A DNA stretch of 13,597 nucleotides, from the NCBI GenBank assembly GCA_023387235.1, contig JAEWIJ010000215.1:1-13597 (forward strand), written 5' to 3'. This document shows, piece after piece, positions 6,228 to 13,036 of this stretch. The position numbers and the translations under genes were made by a program. The stretch is from Pseudomonadota bacterium. Lineage in GTDB: Bacteria; Pseudomonadota; Alphaproteobacteria; Rhizobiales; Hyphomicrobiaceae. The notes under the pieces were generated by a model. The model was not told the origin of the DNA. It made no database searches and was given only the letters and a program-made list of their open reading frames with translations. The number at the start of each line of letters is the position of its first letter. The first letter of the stretch is position 1.

Positions 6228-7121
6228 ATGACCTCCGAAGCCACGACATCTCGGCGCTCCGGGCACGCGGCTTTGCTGGCTGCGCTCTGGATGGCGGGCA
6301 CGCTCGCCATGATCTCGCTGCTCGCCGTCGCCGGCCGCGAGACCATGCGCACGCTCCCCACCATGGACATGATTTTCTATCGGAGCTGGATGTCGCTCCC
6401 CGTGGTGGTGCTCATTGCCCTTGCGACGGGCCACAGGCTCTCGTTCGTCGCGACACAGCGGATCGGGATGCACGCCTGGCGCAATGCCGCGCATCTCGCG
6501 GGCCAATTCACGTGGTTCTGGGCCATCACGCAGATCCCGCTCGCGGAGGTCTTCGCGCTCGAGTTCACGACGCCGCTGTGGGTCGCGCTGCTGGCGCCGC
6601 TCATTCTGCGCGAGCGCATGACGCTGCCGCGCTTCGCCGCCGTGATGCTGGGCTTCATCGGCGCGCTCGTCGTGATCCGGCCAACGGGCATGGCGATCAG
6701 CTTGGGAACAGCCTCGGCGCTCTCCTGCGCGGTCGCCTATGCCTTCTCGTACATCGCCATGAAGCAGCTCACGCGGACCGAGCGACCGCTCACGATCCTG
6801 TTCTGGTTGTCGCTCTTCCAGGGCATCTATACGACGATACTGACGTTCGGCAGTCTCTCGTGGCCGACGCCCGCCACCTGGGGCTGGCTGGTGGTCGTAG
6901 CGCTCGCCGGTCTCGCCGCGCACTACTGCATCGCCCGCGCCTTCGCGCTCGCCGATGCGACCATCGTGACGCCGATGGACTATCTGCGCGTGCCGCTGAT
7001 CGCCTTCGTCGGCTGGGCCGTCTATGCCGAGGCGCTCGACCCCTTCGTGCTCATCGGCGGGGCCGTGATCGCGGCCGCGAATATCGTCAATCTGCTGGCA
7101 GAACGGCGCGCGCCGGCCTGA
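6228..7121 (+). CDS. EamA-domain (DMT superfamily) transporter, second copy
   Basis: A 297-residue protein with the same two-half, ten-segment architecture as its upstream neighbour and clear residue-level similarity at matching places: WMAG at the first membrane segment, LEFTTPLWVALLAPLILRER, GFIGALVVIRP, AHYCIARAF, and PMDYLRVPLIAFVGWAVYAEALD. The two are therefore an old tandem duplication whose products may act as alternative or paired exporters. The ATG at 6228 is preceded by only a weak purine stretch (GGGCCG), and translation may depend on coupling with the first copy, whose TGA is ten bases upstream. Substrate unknown. Confidence 0.87.
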   Translation: MTSEATTSRRSGHAALLAALWMAGTLAMISLLAVAGRETMRTLPTMDMIFYRSWMSLPVVVLIALATGHRLSFVATQRIGMHAWRNAAHLAGQFTWFWAITQIPLAEVFALEFTTPLWVALLAPLILRERMTLPRFAAVMLGFIGALVVIRPTGMAISLGTASALSCAVAYAFSYIAMKQLTRTERPLTILFWLSLFQGIYTTILTFGSLSWPTPATWGWLVVVALAGLAAHYCIARAFALADATIVTPMDYLRVPLIAFVGWAVYAEALDPFVLIGGAVIAAANIVNLLAERRAPA

Positions 7122-7198
7122 TCGCCCCTGATCCGGCATTCCGCAGCGGCGTGAAGCTGCTATAAACGCTCGATCATCCGCCGCCGGAGCCCCCGCGC

Positions 7199-8374
7199 AT
7201 GTTCGTGACCTTCTTCCATGAGCTCAAGGCCGCCAAGGTGCCCGTCACCTTGAAGGAGTACCTGACGCTCATGGAGGCGCTGCAGGCCGACCTCGCCGAC
7301 CAGCGCGTCGAGCATTTCTACTACCTCTCGCGCGCCGCGCTCGTGAAGGACGAGCGCCATCTCGACAAGTTCGACCAGGTGTTCGGCCACGTCTTCAAGG
7401 GCCTCGAGCTGATGAGCGACGCGGCGGAAGCCAACATTCCCGAGGAATGGCTGCGCGCGATCTCGAGCCTCTATCTCTCCGAGGAGGAGAAGAAGAAGAT
7501 CGAAGCGCTCGGCGGCTGGGACAAGATCATGGAGGAGCTGAAGAAGCGCCTCGCCGAGCAGAAGGGCCGCCATCAGGGCGGCAGCAAGTGGATCGGCACC
7601 GGCGGCACATCGCCCTACGGCGCGGAAGGCTACAACCCCGCCGGCGTGCGCATCGGCCAGAAGGAGAACCGCAACTTCCGCGCCCTCAAGGTGTGGGACA
7701 AGCGCGAGTTCAAGGACCTCGACGACAAGGTCGAGCTCGGCACGCGCAACATCAAGGTCGCGCTGCGCCGCCTGCGCAAGTTCGCGCGCGAAGGCGCGGC
7801 CGACGAGCTCGATCTCGACGGCACGATCCGCGGCACGGCGCGCAAGGGCTACCTCGACATCCAGATGCGGCCCGAGCGGCGCAATGCCGTGAAGGTTCTG
7901 ATGTTCTTCGATATCGGCGGCTCGATGGACTACCACGTCAAGCTCGCCGAGGAGCTTTTCTCCGCCGCCCGCGCGGAGATGAAGCACATGGAGTACTTCT
8001 ACTTCCACAACTGCCTCTACGAGTTCCTGTGGAAGGACAACAAGCGCCGCTGGACCGAGCGCACGCCGACCTGGGACGTGCTGCACAAGTATCCGGCCGA
8101 CTACAAGGTCGTCTTCGTCGGCGATGCGTCGATGAGCCCCTACGAGATCACGGTACCCGGCGGCTCCGTCGAGCACATGAACGAGGAGCCCGGCGCCGCC
8201 TGGATCAAGCGCGTCACGGGCATTTACGAGCACGCCGTATGGCTCAATCCGGTGCCCGAGCAGCACTGGAGCTGGACGCCCTCGATCAAGCTCATGGGCG
8301 ATCTCATGGAAGGGCGCATGTTCCCGCTGACCCTCGACGGCCTCGACAAGGCGATGAAAGAGCTTATGCGCTGA
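7199..8374 (+). CDS. CoxE-like VWA-domain protein
   Basis: A 391-residue soluble protein of the COG3825/CoxE-like family. Residues 1-125 are a charged helical domain (FFHELKAAKVPVTLKEYL at the start is typical), 126-230 a basic linker, and 231-391 the VWA fold. The MIDAS metal site appears as FFDIGGSMD (D238, G240, S242), the DxGxS form usual in this family, with a further strand FVGDASMS (307-313). VWA proteins of this kind normally work with a MoxR-type AAA+ ATPase in the assembly or metal loading of a target enzyme. No such ATPase is adjacent here. The start ATG has GGAG at 7186-7189. It stands 77 bases after the transporter pair and 104 before terC, so it may be its own unit. Confidence 0.87.
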   Translation: MFVTFFHELKAAKVPVTLKEYLTLMEALQADLADQRVEHFYYLSRAALVKDERHLDKFDQVFGHVFKGLELMSDAAEANIPEEWLRAISSLYLSEEEKKKIEALGGWDKIMEELKKRLAEQKGRHQGGSKWIGTGGTSPYGAEGYNPAGVRIGQKENRNFRALKVWDKREFKDLDDKVELGTRNIKVALRRLRKFAREGAADELDLDGTIRGTARKGYLDIQMRPERRNAVKVLMFFDIGGSMDYHVKLAEELFSAARAEMKHMEYFYFHNCLYEFLWKDNKRRWTERTPTWDVLHKYPADYKVVFVGDASMSPYEITVPGGSVEHMNEEPGAAWIKRVTGIYEHAVWLNPVPEQHWSWTPSIKLMGDLMEGRMFPLTLDGLDKAMKELMR

Positions 8375-8375
8375 C

Positions 8376-8390
8376 GGGGGCTTTCCCCCC
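8376..8390 (+). terminator. possible terminator-like GC hairpin after the VWA gene
   Basis: GGGGG (8376-8380), loop CTTT, then CCCCC (8385-8389) begins one base after the stop codon. The stem is short and is followed by TTGCAG, not a T-run, so terminator activity is uncertain. Confidence 0.25.
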
Positions 8391-8478
8391 TTGCAGAAGC
8401 GCAGACGAGACCACACATCCTCCCAATTCCCGCGTCTCCTGATCCGCACCCGATGGACCTGAAAGGGCCCCTCCTCTG

Positions 8479-9249
8479 ATGGATTACCTGCTCGCGCTGG
8501 CCGCCGATCCGGCGGCATGGGCCGCCCTCGTTACCCTCGTCGTGATGGAGGTCGTGCTCGGCATCGACAATCTCATCTTCATCGCGATCCTGACCAACAA
8601 GCTGCCGGAAGAGCATCGCGTCACGGCGCGCCGGGTCGGCATCGGCGGCGCTCTCATCCTGCGTCTGCTGCTGCTCGGCACGATCGCGATCATCGTCAAG
8701 CTGACTGCGCCTATCTTCACCATTTTCGGACAGGGCTTCTCGTGGCGCGATCTGATCCTGATCGCGGGCGGTCTCTTCCTCGTGTGGAAGGCGACCAAGG
8801 AAATCCACCACCGCGTCGATGCCGAACCCGATCCCGACGCCTACGGCGGCAATGTCGCCGGCATGACTTTCGGCGCCGCCGTCGTGCAGATCCTGCTGCT
8901 CGATCTCGTGTTCTCCATCGACAGCATCATCACGGCCGTCGGCATGACGGAGCATGTGCCGATCATGGTCATCGCCGTCGTGATCGCCGTGCTCACCATG
9001 CTGGTGGCCGCGACCCCGCTCGCGGACTTCATCGGCCGCAACCCGACGATCGTGATGCTGGCGCTCGGCTTCCTCCTCATGATCGGCACGGTGCTGATCG
9101 CGGAGGGCTTCGGCGCGCACGTGCCGAAAGGCTACATTTACGCCGCCATGGCCTTCTCGGCTCTCATCGAAGGCTTGAACATGCTCGACCGGCGCGCCCG
9201 TCAGCGCCGGCGGGAGGCAGGCGGCGAGGACACCACGACGCCCCACTGA
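8479..9249 (+). CDS. TerC-family integral membrane protein
   Basis: A 256-residue protein with about seven membrane segments. The family's acidic intramembrane motifs are both present: VVLGIDNLIFIAIL (25-38, D30) near the N-terminus and LLDLVFSIDSIITAVGM in the second half. The C-terminus is polar and arginine-rich. TerC/Alx relatives handle metal ions such as manganese and are linked to tellurite resistance in some bacteria; the substrate here is not determinable. The ATG at 8479 has only a distant AAAGGG (8462-8467). I looked for the manganese riboswitch often found upstream of such genes and saw none. It converges on the TPR gene with 17 bases between the stops. Confidence 0.88.
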   Translation: MDYLLALAADPAAWAALVTLVVMEVVLGIDNLIFIAILTNKLPEEHRVTARRVGIGGALILRLLLLGTIAIIVKLTAPIFTIFGQGFSWRDLILIAGGLFLVWKATKEIHHRVDAEPDPDAYGGNVAGMTFGAAVVQILLLDLVFSIDSIITAVGMTEHVPIMVIAVVIAVLTMLVAATPLADFIGRNPTIVMLALGFLLMIGTVLIAEGFGAHVPKGYIYAAMAFSALIEGLNMLDRRARQRRREAGGEDTTTPH

Positions 9250-9266
9250 CGCGCCGCACCGAGGGG

Positions 9267-9863
9267 CTACTTCTTCCTGGTGAGTGCCTTCAATCCGGCC
9301 ATTGCCGTGCGGTGGTCGCGCTCGATCTTGAGCGCGGCCTCGAAGTCGGCGCGCGCCTTGTCGCTCGCGCCGAGCTGGCGATGAAGCTCGCCGCGATTTG
9401 CGAAGAGATCGGCGCTGTCGCCATCGAGAGAAACCGCCGTGTCATAGGCGGCCAGCGCATCCGCCGGCCGATTGCGGACCTTGAAGACCTCGCCCCTGTA
9501 GGCGTGGGCCATGGGATCGTTCGGATTGAGCACGACCGCCGCTTCGAAATCGGCCATGGCGAGATTGACGTGGCCATCGTCGAGCAGAATGATGCCGCGA
9601 TAGACCAGCGCCTCCGCGCGCACGGCGGGAGGAAGCTGCGTGTTGCCGACCAGCTCCGTGCACAAGCTCTGCCGCTCGGCACCGATAATCTCGTCGTCCT
9701 TACAGTCGTCGAGCAGCGCGGCGACATCGTTCGGAAGCGTGAGCGTGTCCTTGCTGGCCAGTGCACCCGGCGCAGCAGCATGCGCCGTGCTCAGAACTGA
9801 ACCGGTGATCATCAGCAGCGCTGCGAATGTTCCCGCCGTTGCTCGAACCTGCCAATTTCTCAT
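9267..9863 (-). CDS. secreted TPR-repeat protein
   Basis: A 198-residue protein beginning with a signal peptide: a basic start (MRNWQVR), a hydrophobic core (AGTFAALLMITGSVL) and a likely cleavage after AHA at about residue 29. From about residue 80 it has three or four tetratricopeptide repeats, seen as ALVYRGIILLDDGHVNLAMADFEAAVVLNP, then AHAYRGEVFKVRNRPADALAAYDTAVSLD, then ADLFANRGELHRQLGASDKARADFEAALKI, each about 34 residues. It is predicted periplasmic and probably a protein-protein scaffold; the partner is unknown. Start: ATG at 9863 with GAGAGG (complement of 9870-9875). The frame is open upstream to 10241, but without repeats or signal, and the signal peptide fixes the start. Such small TPR proteins are common in Hyphomicrobiales. 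Confidence 0.85.
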   Translation of the reverse strand: MRNWQVRATAGTFAALLMITGSVLSTAHAAAPGALASKDTLTLPNDVAALLDDCKDDEIIGAERQSLCTELVGNTQLPPAVRAEALVYRGIILLDDGHVNLAMADFEAAVVLNPNDPMAHAYRGEVFKVRNRPADALAAYDTAVSLDGDSADLFANRGELHRQLGASDKARADFEAALKIERDHRTAMAGLKALTRKK

Positions 9864-10164
9864 GGCACACCTCTCTGCGCACGCGCCGGCCAAGGGTCGC
9901 CGCATAGGGCAAACCCTTTCGTTTCCGGCGAGTTCCAACTGCCGAAACGCAATACCGAATTTGTGATCGTGGACCCGCTGCCGTCCGCTGCGCGGCGATA
10001 CGCGATGCCCGCTGCCAGACGCTATGACGGCGCAGCGATCAGCACAAGCATGATTGCCGCGGCGCATGCACCGCCGGACGGAACGACTTATCCACAGTGT
10101 TGCACCCGCCACATTCCCGCCTGCGTGTCTATCCGGCATTGTCCCTATTCTGTGGGGGGATGCG
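9864..10164. other. 301-base divergent intergenic region
   Basis: The gap between the divergent TPR gene and the HEQMH protein holds no convincing gene; reading frames crossing it lack a start with ribosome site or family similarity. I see a small AGGG-CAAA-CCCT hairpin (9906-9917) and one DnaA-box-like nonamer (listed separately), but no clear -35/-10 pair for either gene. Confidence 0.6.
10088..10096 (+). promoter_or_regulatory. single consensus DnaA-box-like nonamer
   Basis: TTATCCACA matches the DnaA box consensus exactly. It is isolated: no second box, AT-rich unwinding stretch or replication gene is near. A nine-base match can occur by chance in this much sequence. Confidence 0.3.
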
Positions 10165-10899
10165 ATGGCGGGCTCGGACGACGGCGTCCGCATTGATATC
10201 GATTTGGGCGAAGCCGAGCGCGAGGCGGAGCGCATCCGCACGTGGCTCGCCGCGCTGCGCCGCCGCCACGATCTCGAACGCTTCGAATATACGCGGCATG
10301 TGCGAGTCGTCCCCGCGGGGCCGACCTACAGCCACCCGATCCTGACGCTCGGCACGCGCTTCACGGAAACGGAGGATCTCCTTCTCTCCACGTACCTGCA
10401 CGAGCAGATGCACTGGTATCTCTCGCTGCTCGGCGGCCCTGATCACGATCCGGTGGAGCCCGTCTTCGACGAGCTCGTGCGCCGCTATCCACAAGCCCCG
10501 ATATGGCTACCCGAGGGCGCGCGCAGCTACGAGCAGACATACGTCCATCTCGTTGTGTGCTGGCTCGAGGTGGAGGCGGCTGCCGAAGTGATCGGCCGCG
10601 CGCGCGCGAACCGCATTGCCGACGGCACGTGGGGCTACCGCTGGATCTACCGCACGGTCGTCGCCGATCGCGATCCCCTGCACGATCTTTTCGCCGCCAA
10701 CGGCATCTATCCCATGACGCCCGCGCCGGAGCTGATCGCCATCGAGGCCGCGCGGCGACGGGCAGAGCTCGGCGATGACGACGACGAGGCGCCTAGTCCT
10801 CGCGGAGCGCGGAGAAGAAGCGCTCGAGCAACTCCCGGCTCTCGATCTCGCCAAAGCCGGCGTAGATCTCCGGGACGTGGTGACACGTCGCGTGGCTGA
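10165..10899 (+). CDS. unknown protein with HEQMH zincin-like motif
   Basis: I do not recognise the family. The 244-residue product begins with an acidic, helical segment (EAEREAERIRTW). It then has a strand-rich region (VRVVPAGPTYSHPILTLGTR) and the helix STYLHEQMHWYLSLL with HEQMH at 79-83. A later tryptophan-rich helix, VCWLEVEAAAEVIG (131-144), carries glutamates that could supply a third zinc ligand. HExxH in a helix is the hallmark of zinc metallopeptidases, but peptidase activity is only inferred. No signal peptide or membrane segment is visible, so it is probably cytoplasmic. Start: ATG at 10165, five bases after GGGGGGA. The last 35 or so codons (from GDDDDEAP on) are R/S/G-rich and run antisense through the 3' end of tadA; this tail may be real or may reflect loss of an earlier stop. 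Confidence 0.65.
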   Translation: MAGSDDGVRIDIDLGEAEREAERIRTWLAALRRRHDLERFEYTRHVRVVPAGPTYSHPILTLGTRFTETEDLLLSTYLHEQMHWYLSLLGGPDHDPVEPVFDELVRRYPQAPIWLPEGARSYEQTYVHLVVCWLEVEAAAEVIGRARANRIADGTWGYRWIYRTVVADRDPLHDLFAANGIYPMTPAPELIAIEAARRRAELGDDDDEAPSPRGARRRSARATPGSRSRQSRRRSPGRGDTSRG

Positions 10900-11257
10900 A
10901 GACGCGCGGCCCGTACTCGACACCGCCACTCTTGGGATCGGCCGCGCCGTAGTAGAGGCGCCGCAGACGCGCGAATGAGATCGCCGCCGCGCACATGGGA
11001 CACGGCTCGAGCGTCACATAGAGATCGCAGCCGGTGAGGCGCTCGGACTGCAGGCGTTGCGCCGCCGCTTGAACGACCAGCATCTCCGCGTGCGCCGTCG
11101 GATCCTTGCGCGTACGCGTGAGGTTGTGCGCCTCCGCGATGATCGCGCCATCCGGCCCTACGAGCACGGCGCCGACCGGCACCTCGCCGAGAGCGGCTGC
11201 CTGCCGCGCCAGCGCGAGCGCACGATCCATATGGCTTGCCGCGTTCGGGGATGTCAT
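10793..11257 (-). CDS. tadA: tRNA-specific adenosine deaminase TadA
   Basis: A 154-residue zinc deaminase. The catalytic motif HAE (H56, E58) and zinc cysteines PCPMC (C86, C89) are intact and spaced as in TadA. Other marks are VPVGAVLV (26-33), ARLRRLYYGAADPKSGG (96-112) and HHVPEIYAGF (126-135). TadA converts wobble adenosine 34 to inosine in tRNA-Arg(ACG) and is normally essential. Length fits the family. The ATG at 11257 was chosen because it starts the domain; the longer in-frame extension to 11605 lies antisense in rluB. It is divergent from rluB with 53 bases between starts, a pairing frequent in alphaproteobacteria. Its last 107 bases overlap the 3' end of the HEQMH gene on the other strand. 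Confidence 0.94.
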   Translation of the reverse strand: MTSPNAASHMDRALALARQAAALGEVPVGAVLVGPDGAIIAEAHNLTRTRKDPTAHAEMLVVQAAAQRLQSERLTGCDLYVTLEPCPMCAAAISFARLRRLYYGAADPKSGGVEYGPRVFSHATCHHVPEIYAGFGEIESRELLERFFSALRED

Positions 11258-11310
11258 AAGCTCACGGCTACAGCCAAGGCGGCGACGCCTCAAGCCCGGA
11301 GTTGGAAACC

Positions 11311-12354
11311 ATGCGCCCGCCACGATCCGCCCGCCCCCCACGGGGCCCTCGGGATGGCGGTGCGCGCGGCGCCTACGGGCGGCCGCCAGGCGCGCGGCCG
11401 AGAAGCGAGCAGAAGAGCGAGCGCACGAGCGAGGCGGCCGCTGGTCGAAAACCTGCGCGGACGGCCAACCGCAAACCTGAGCCGGAACGCGCGCCGCACG
11501 TGCCGGCACCGCAGCGGCGCCCACGCAACGTGCCGCCGCCTTCGGGCCGTCCGACGGAGGAAATGCGCATCGCCAAGGCGCTCGCCCGCGCCGGCCTCTG
11601 CTCACGTCGCGAGGCGGAGCGATGGATCGAGGAAGGCCGCGTCCGCGTCAACGGCAAGAAGATCGCGAGCCCGGCCCTCGACGTTTCCCCGAGTGACCGC
11701 ATCGAGGTCGACGGCAAGCCGCTGCCCGATGCCGAGCCCGTACGGCTCTGGCGCTACCACAAGCCGCGCGGGCTCGTGACGACGCATCGCGATCCCGAAG
11801 GCCGGCCGACCGTCTTCGAGAAGCTGCCGCCCGAGATGCCGCGCGTCGTGTCCATCGGCCGTCTCGATCTCAACACCGAGGGCTTGCTGCTGCTGACCAA
11901 CGACGGCGCGCTCGCGCGCCATCTGGAATTGCCGGCAACGGGCTGGCTGCGTCGCTACCGCGTGCGCGCACACGGCAAGGTCGATCAGGCGGCGCTCGAC
12001 AAGCTGAAGAACGGCGTCGAGATCGAGGGCGTGCGCTATGGTCCGGTCGAGGCGACCATGGACCGCGAGCAGGGCCACAATATCTGGATCACGATGGCCC
12101 TGCGCGAAGGCAAGAACCGCGAGGTGCGCAAGATCCTGAACCATCTCGGGCTCGACGTGAATCGCCTGATCCGCGTGTCGTACGGCCCGTTCCAGCTTCT
12201 CGACCTCGAGCCGGGCGCCGTCGAGACCGTGCGCCGCAAGGTCATCGCCGATCAGCTCGGTCCGAAACTTGCGCGCGAGCTCGGCCTCACGGATCGCGAG
12301 AACGATGCGGAAGCCCGCCGGTCCCGCGCGAAAAGGCCAAAGGACGAGACATGA
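11311..12354 (+). CDS. rluB: 23S rRNA pseudouridine synthase, RluB/RsuA family
   Basis: A 347-residue protein. Residues 1-82 are a disordered arginine/proline-rich extension. Next comes an S4 RNA-binding domain (about 85-132, with AKALARAGLCSRREAERWI) and the catalytic domain. The catalytic Asp is D186 in GRLDLNTEGLLLLTNDG, and KPRGLVTT (151-158) and GKNREVRKILNHLGL are the other family motifs. RluB makes pseudouridine 2605 of 23S rRNA (E. coli numbering); RsuA, RluE and RluF share the fold, and the S4 domain excludes RluE, while RluB fits length and alphaproteobacterial practice best. I use the ATG at 11311, after CGGAG at 11297-11301; an in-frame TTG at 11302 would add three residues. A polar tail ends at the rsmD start (ATGA overlap). 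Confidence 0.88.
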   Translation: MRPPRSARPPRGPRDGGARGAYGRPPGARPRSEQKSERTSEAAAGRKPARTANRKPEPERAPHVPAPQRRPRNVPPPSGRPTEEMRIAKALARAGLCSRREAERWIEEGRVRVNGKKIASPALDVSPSDRIEVDGKPLPDAEPVRLWRYHKPRGLVTTHRDPEGRPTVFEKLPPEMPRVVSIGRLDLNTEGLLLLTNDGALARHLELPATGWLRRYRVRAHGKVDQAALDKLKNGVEIEGVRYGPVEATMDREQGHNIWITMALREGKNREVRKILNHLGLDVNRLIRVSYGPFQLLDLEPGAVETVRRKVIADQLGPKLARELGLTDRENDAEARRSRAKRPKDET

Positions 12355-12911
12355 GGATCGTCGGCGGCAAGCTGCGCGGGCGCAATCTGGCGACGCCGAG
12401 CGATGATGCGATCCGCCCGACGTCCGATCGCGTGCGGGAATCCGTCTTCAACTGGCTCCTGCATGGCGATCCCGTCGCGCGCATCGACGGCGGTCGCGTG
12501 ATCGATCTCTTTGCGGGCACGGGCGCGATGGGCATCGAAGCGCTTTCGCGCGGTGCGGCCTTCTGCCTGTTCGTCGAGGAAGCCGCGGAGGCACGCGGCC
12601 TCATCCGGCGCAATATCGAAGCCTTTGCCTTGACGGGTGTGACCAAGCTCTGGCGGCGCGACGCGACCGATCTCGGGCCTGCGGGGAACATGCAGCCGTA
12701 CGATGTCGCCTTCCTCGATCCGCCCTATGGCAAGGGCCTCGGCGAGAAGGCACTGGCGGCGCTGGCGGATGGCGGCTGGCTCGCGCCGGATGCGCTGTGC
12801 GTGCTCGAAGAGCGCAAAGGCGTGAGCGTCGCGGTGCCCATGCATTACGATGTCGTCGATCAGCGCGCGTGGGGCGATACGCAGGCGGTGCTGCTGCGGT
12901 TCACGTCATAG
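12351..12911 (+). CDS. rsmD: 16S rRNA (guanine-966-N2)-methyltransferase RsmD
   Basis: A 186-residue SAM-dependent methyltransferase. The N-terminus MRIVGGKLRGRNLATP and IRPTSDRVRESVFNWL (21-36) are the RsmD signatures. The SAM-binding loop is VIDLFAGTGAMGIEALSRGA (50-69), and the catalytic DPPY is at 123-126 (AFLDPPYGKG). It methylates G966 of 16S rRNA on the assembling small subunit. Length is as usual. It overlaps the rluB stop by four bases (ATGA), so two rRNA-modifying enzymes are translated in tandem. The stop is followed after two bases by a long palindromic element shared with convergent mutL. Confidence 0.95.
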   Translation: MRIVGGKLRGRNLATPSDDAIRPTSDRVRESVFNWLLHGDPVARIDGGRVIDLFAGTGAMGIEALSRGAAFCLFVEEAAEARGLIRRNIEAFALTGVTKLWRRDATDLGPAGNMQPYDVAFLDPPYGKGLGEKALAALADGGWLAPDALCVLEERKGVSVAVPMHYDVVDQRAWGDTQAVLLRFTS

Positions 12912-12913
12912 TC

Positions 12914-13030
12914 CCCTCTCCCCGTCTTTCACGGGGAGAGGGTTAGGGTGAGGGGCGGCGGCATACGCCTACGTCAGCATTTATCGCCGCCCCTCATCCC
13001 GACCTTCTCCCCGTAAGGACGGGGAGAAGG
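12914..13030. repeat. 117-base three-hairpin palindromic element between rsmD and mutL
   Basis: Hairpin A pairs CCCTCTCCCCGT (12914-12925) with 12931-12942. Hairpin B pairs CCTTCTCCCCGT (13003-13014) with 13019-13030. Between them GAGGGGCGGCG (12950-12960) pairs with CGCCGCCCCTC (12985-12995), extendable by four bases with one G-T pair. A and B are also near-copies of each other, so the whole is a BIME-like double repeat of the kind scattered in proteobacterial genomes. Lying between convergent genes it could act as a bidirectional transcript end, but no T-run follows either stem. Confidence 0.85.
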
Positions 13031-13036
13031 AGAAAA

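Noticed and set aside
8375..8478. Manganese (yybP-ykoY) riboswitch upstream of terC
   Set aside because: Only about 100 bases are available and none of the conserved riboswitch elements can be seen; the one hairpin is a simple GC stem.
10088..10096. Replication origin at the DnaA-box-like nonamer
   Set aside because: A single box without companions, AT-rich unwinding region or replication genes is insufficient.
12912..13036. CRISPR array
   Set aside because: The two similar stems are only two units, palindromic throughout, and separated by another inverted repeat rather than by unique spacers of constant length.
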